Positions 4,901 through 5,144 of a stretch of 5,144 nucleotides of DNA are shown here, one piece after another; within the stretch, counting starts at the first letter, position 1; each line of letters starts with the position of its first letter. The notes under the pieces are model-generated. The model saw only the letters and a list, made by a program, of their open reading frames with translations, had not been told where the DNA came from and did not search any database. The DNA comes from Candidatus Gastranaerophilales bacterium. Its GTDB lineage: Bacteria; Cyanobacteriota; Vampirovibrionia; Gastranaerophilales; Gastranaerophilaceae. The stretch covers positions 1 to 5,144 of the forward strand of contig CAJONH010000189.1 in NCBI GenBank assembly GCA_905235825.1. Direction: 5' to 3'. A program made the translations under genes and the position numbers.

Positions 4901-5144
4901 ATGATTACTGATTTTTTTAAAAAATTAAATACTGAATATCCACCTTATGATTACTATTTTCTCAAAAATTTAGATGAGAAAGAGTATCCCCGTTATTTAG
5001 CTAAATTATTTTATCTTAATACGGGCGAGAAACTGCCGTTGAAATTTGATTTTAGCAGCAGGGGATACTTTAGTACACGCAGACAAGGTCTTGGCAATTG
5101 GATTATAGATAAGAAAAAATGTAAAACATTTAATCAAAAGATAC
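4901..5144 (+). CDS. TupA-like ATP-grasp protein, 5' part (runs off the window)
   Basis: The frame is open from ATG 4901 to the right edge, giving 81 codons with no stop. The N-terminal part includes YPRYLAKLFYLNTGEKLPLK (about residues 33-52). The visible piece ends with KTFNQKI, corresponding to the TFNEKIQW motif near the start of TupA-like ATP-grasp proteins, ahead of the ATP-binding region. The assignment therefore rests on the N-terminal part only. The catalytic part lies outside the window. The protein is probably the same kind as the one ending at 702, of which only the C-terminal part is seen, so the two cannot be aligned here. No Shine-Dalgarno sequence is evident before the ATG. 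A probable role is adding an amino acid or similar group to a cell-surface polymer, inferred from the family alone. Confidence 0.7.
   Translation, partial: MITDFFKKLNTEYPPYDYYFLKNLDEKEYPRYLAKLFYLNTGEKLPLKFDFSSRGYFSTRRQGLGNWIIDKKKCKTFNQKI

Overview
The window is AT-rich (I judge roughly 30% G+C by eye) and uses the standard code: TGA is a stop at 700-702 and Trp is TGG. It holds two housekeeping genes (mnmG, deoC), a small XRE regulator, and pieces of a surface-polysaccharide-type ATP-grasp family. The base composition and the style of the TupA-like ATP-grasp proteins suggest a gut bacterium of the Gastranaerophilales/Melainabacteria kind or an AT-rich Firmicute. That placement is a guess and no marker here settles it.

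Layout. Positions 1-1091 (+ strand) carry the 3' part of a TupA-like ATP-grasp gene. Its TGA stop overlaps the ATG of a 130-codon cysteine-rich protein of unknown function by 4 bases. Positions 1092-1508 are non-coding and hold a perfect hairpin, a degenerate REP/MITE-like inverted repeat and two mutually exclusive hairpins, one of which is a good minus-strand terminator. Positions 1509-1716 are the wreck of an XRE-type helix-turn-helix gene broken by two frameshifts.

Positions 1765-4745 (- strand) are three closely spaced genes read in the order XRE regulator, deoC, mnmG, with gaps of 48 and 71 bases and no terminator visible between them. Positions 4746-4900 form a divergent intergenic region packed with palindromes, including a perfect inverted repeat with 21-base arms. 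From 4901 to the right edge is the 5' part of a second TupA-like ATP-grasp gene (+ strand).

How they may work together. MnmG modifies wobble uridine in tRNA. DeoC feeds deoxyribose 5-phosphate into central metabolism. The XRE protein probably regulates its own promoter, and perhaps the divergent ATP-grasp gene, through the palindromes between them. The most open questions are the 8-cysteine protein coupled to an ATP-grasp enzyme and the palindrome cluster at 4775-4852.
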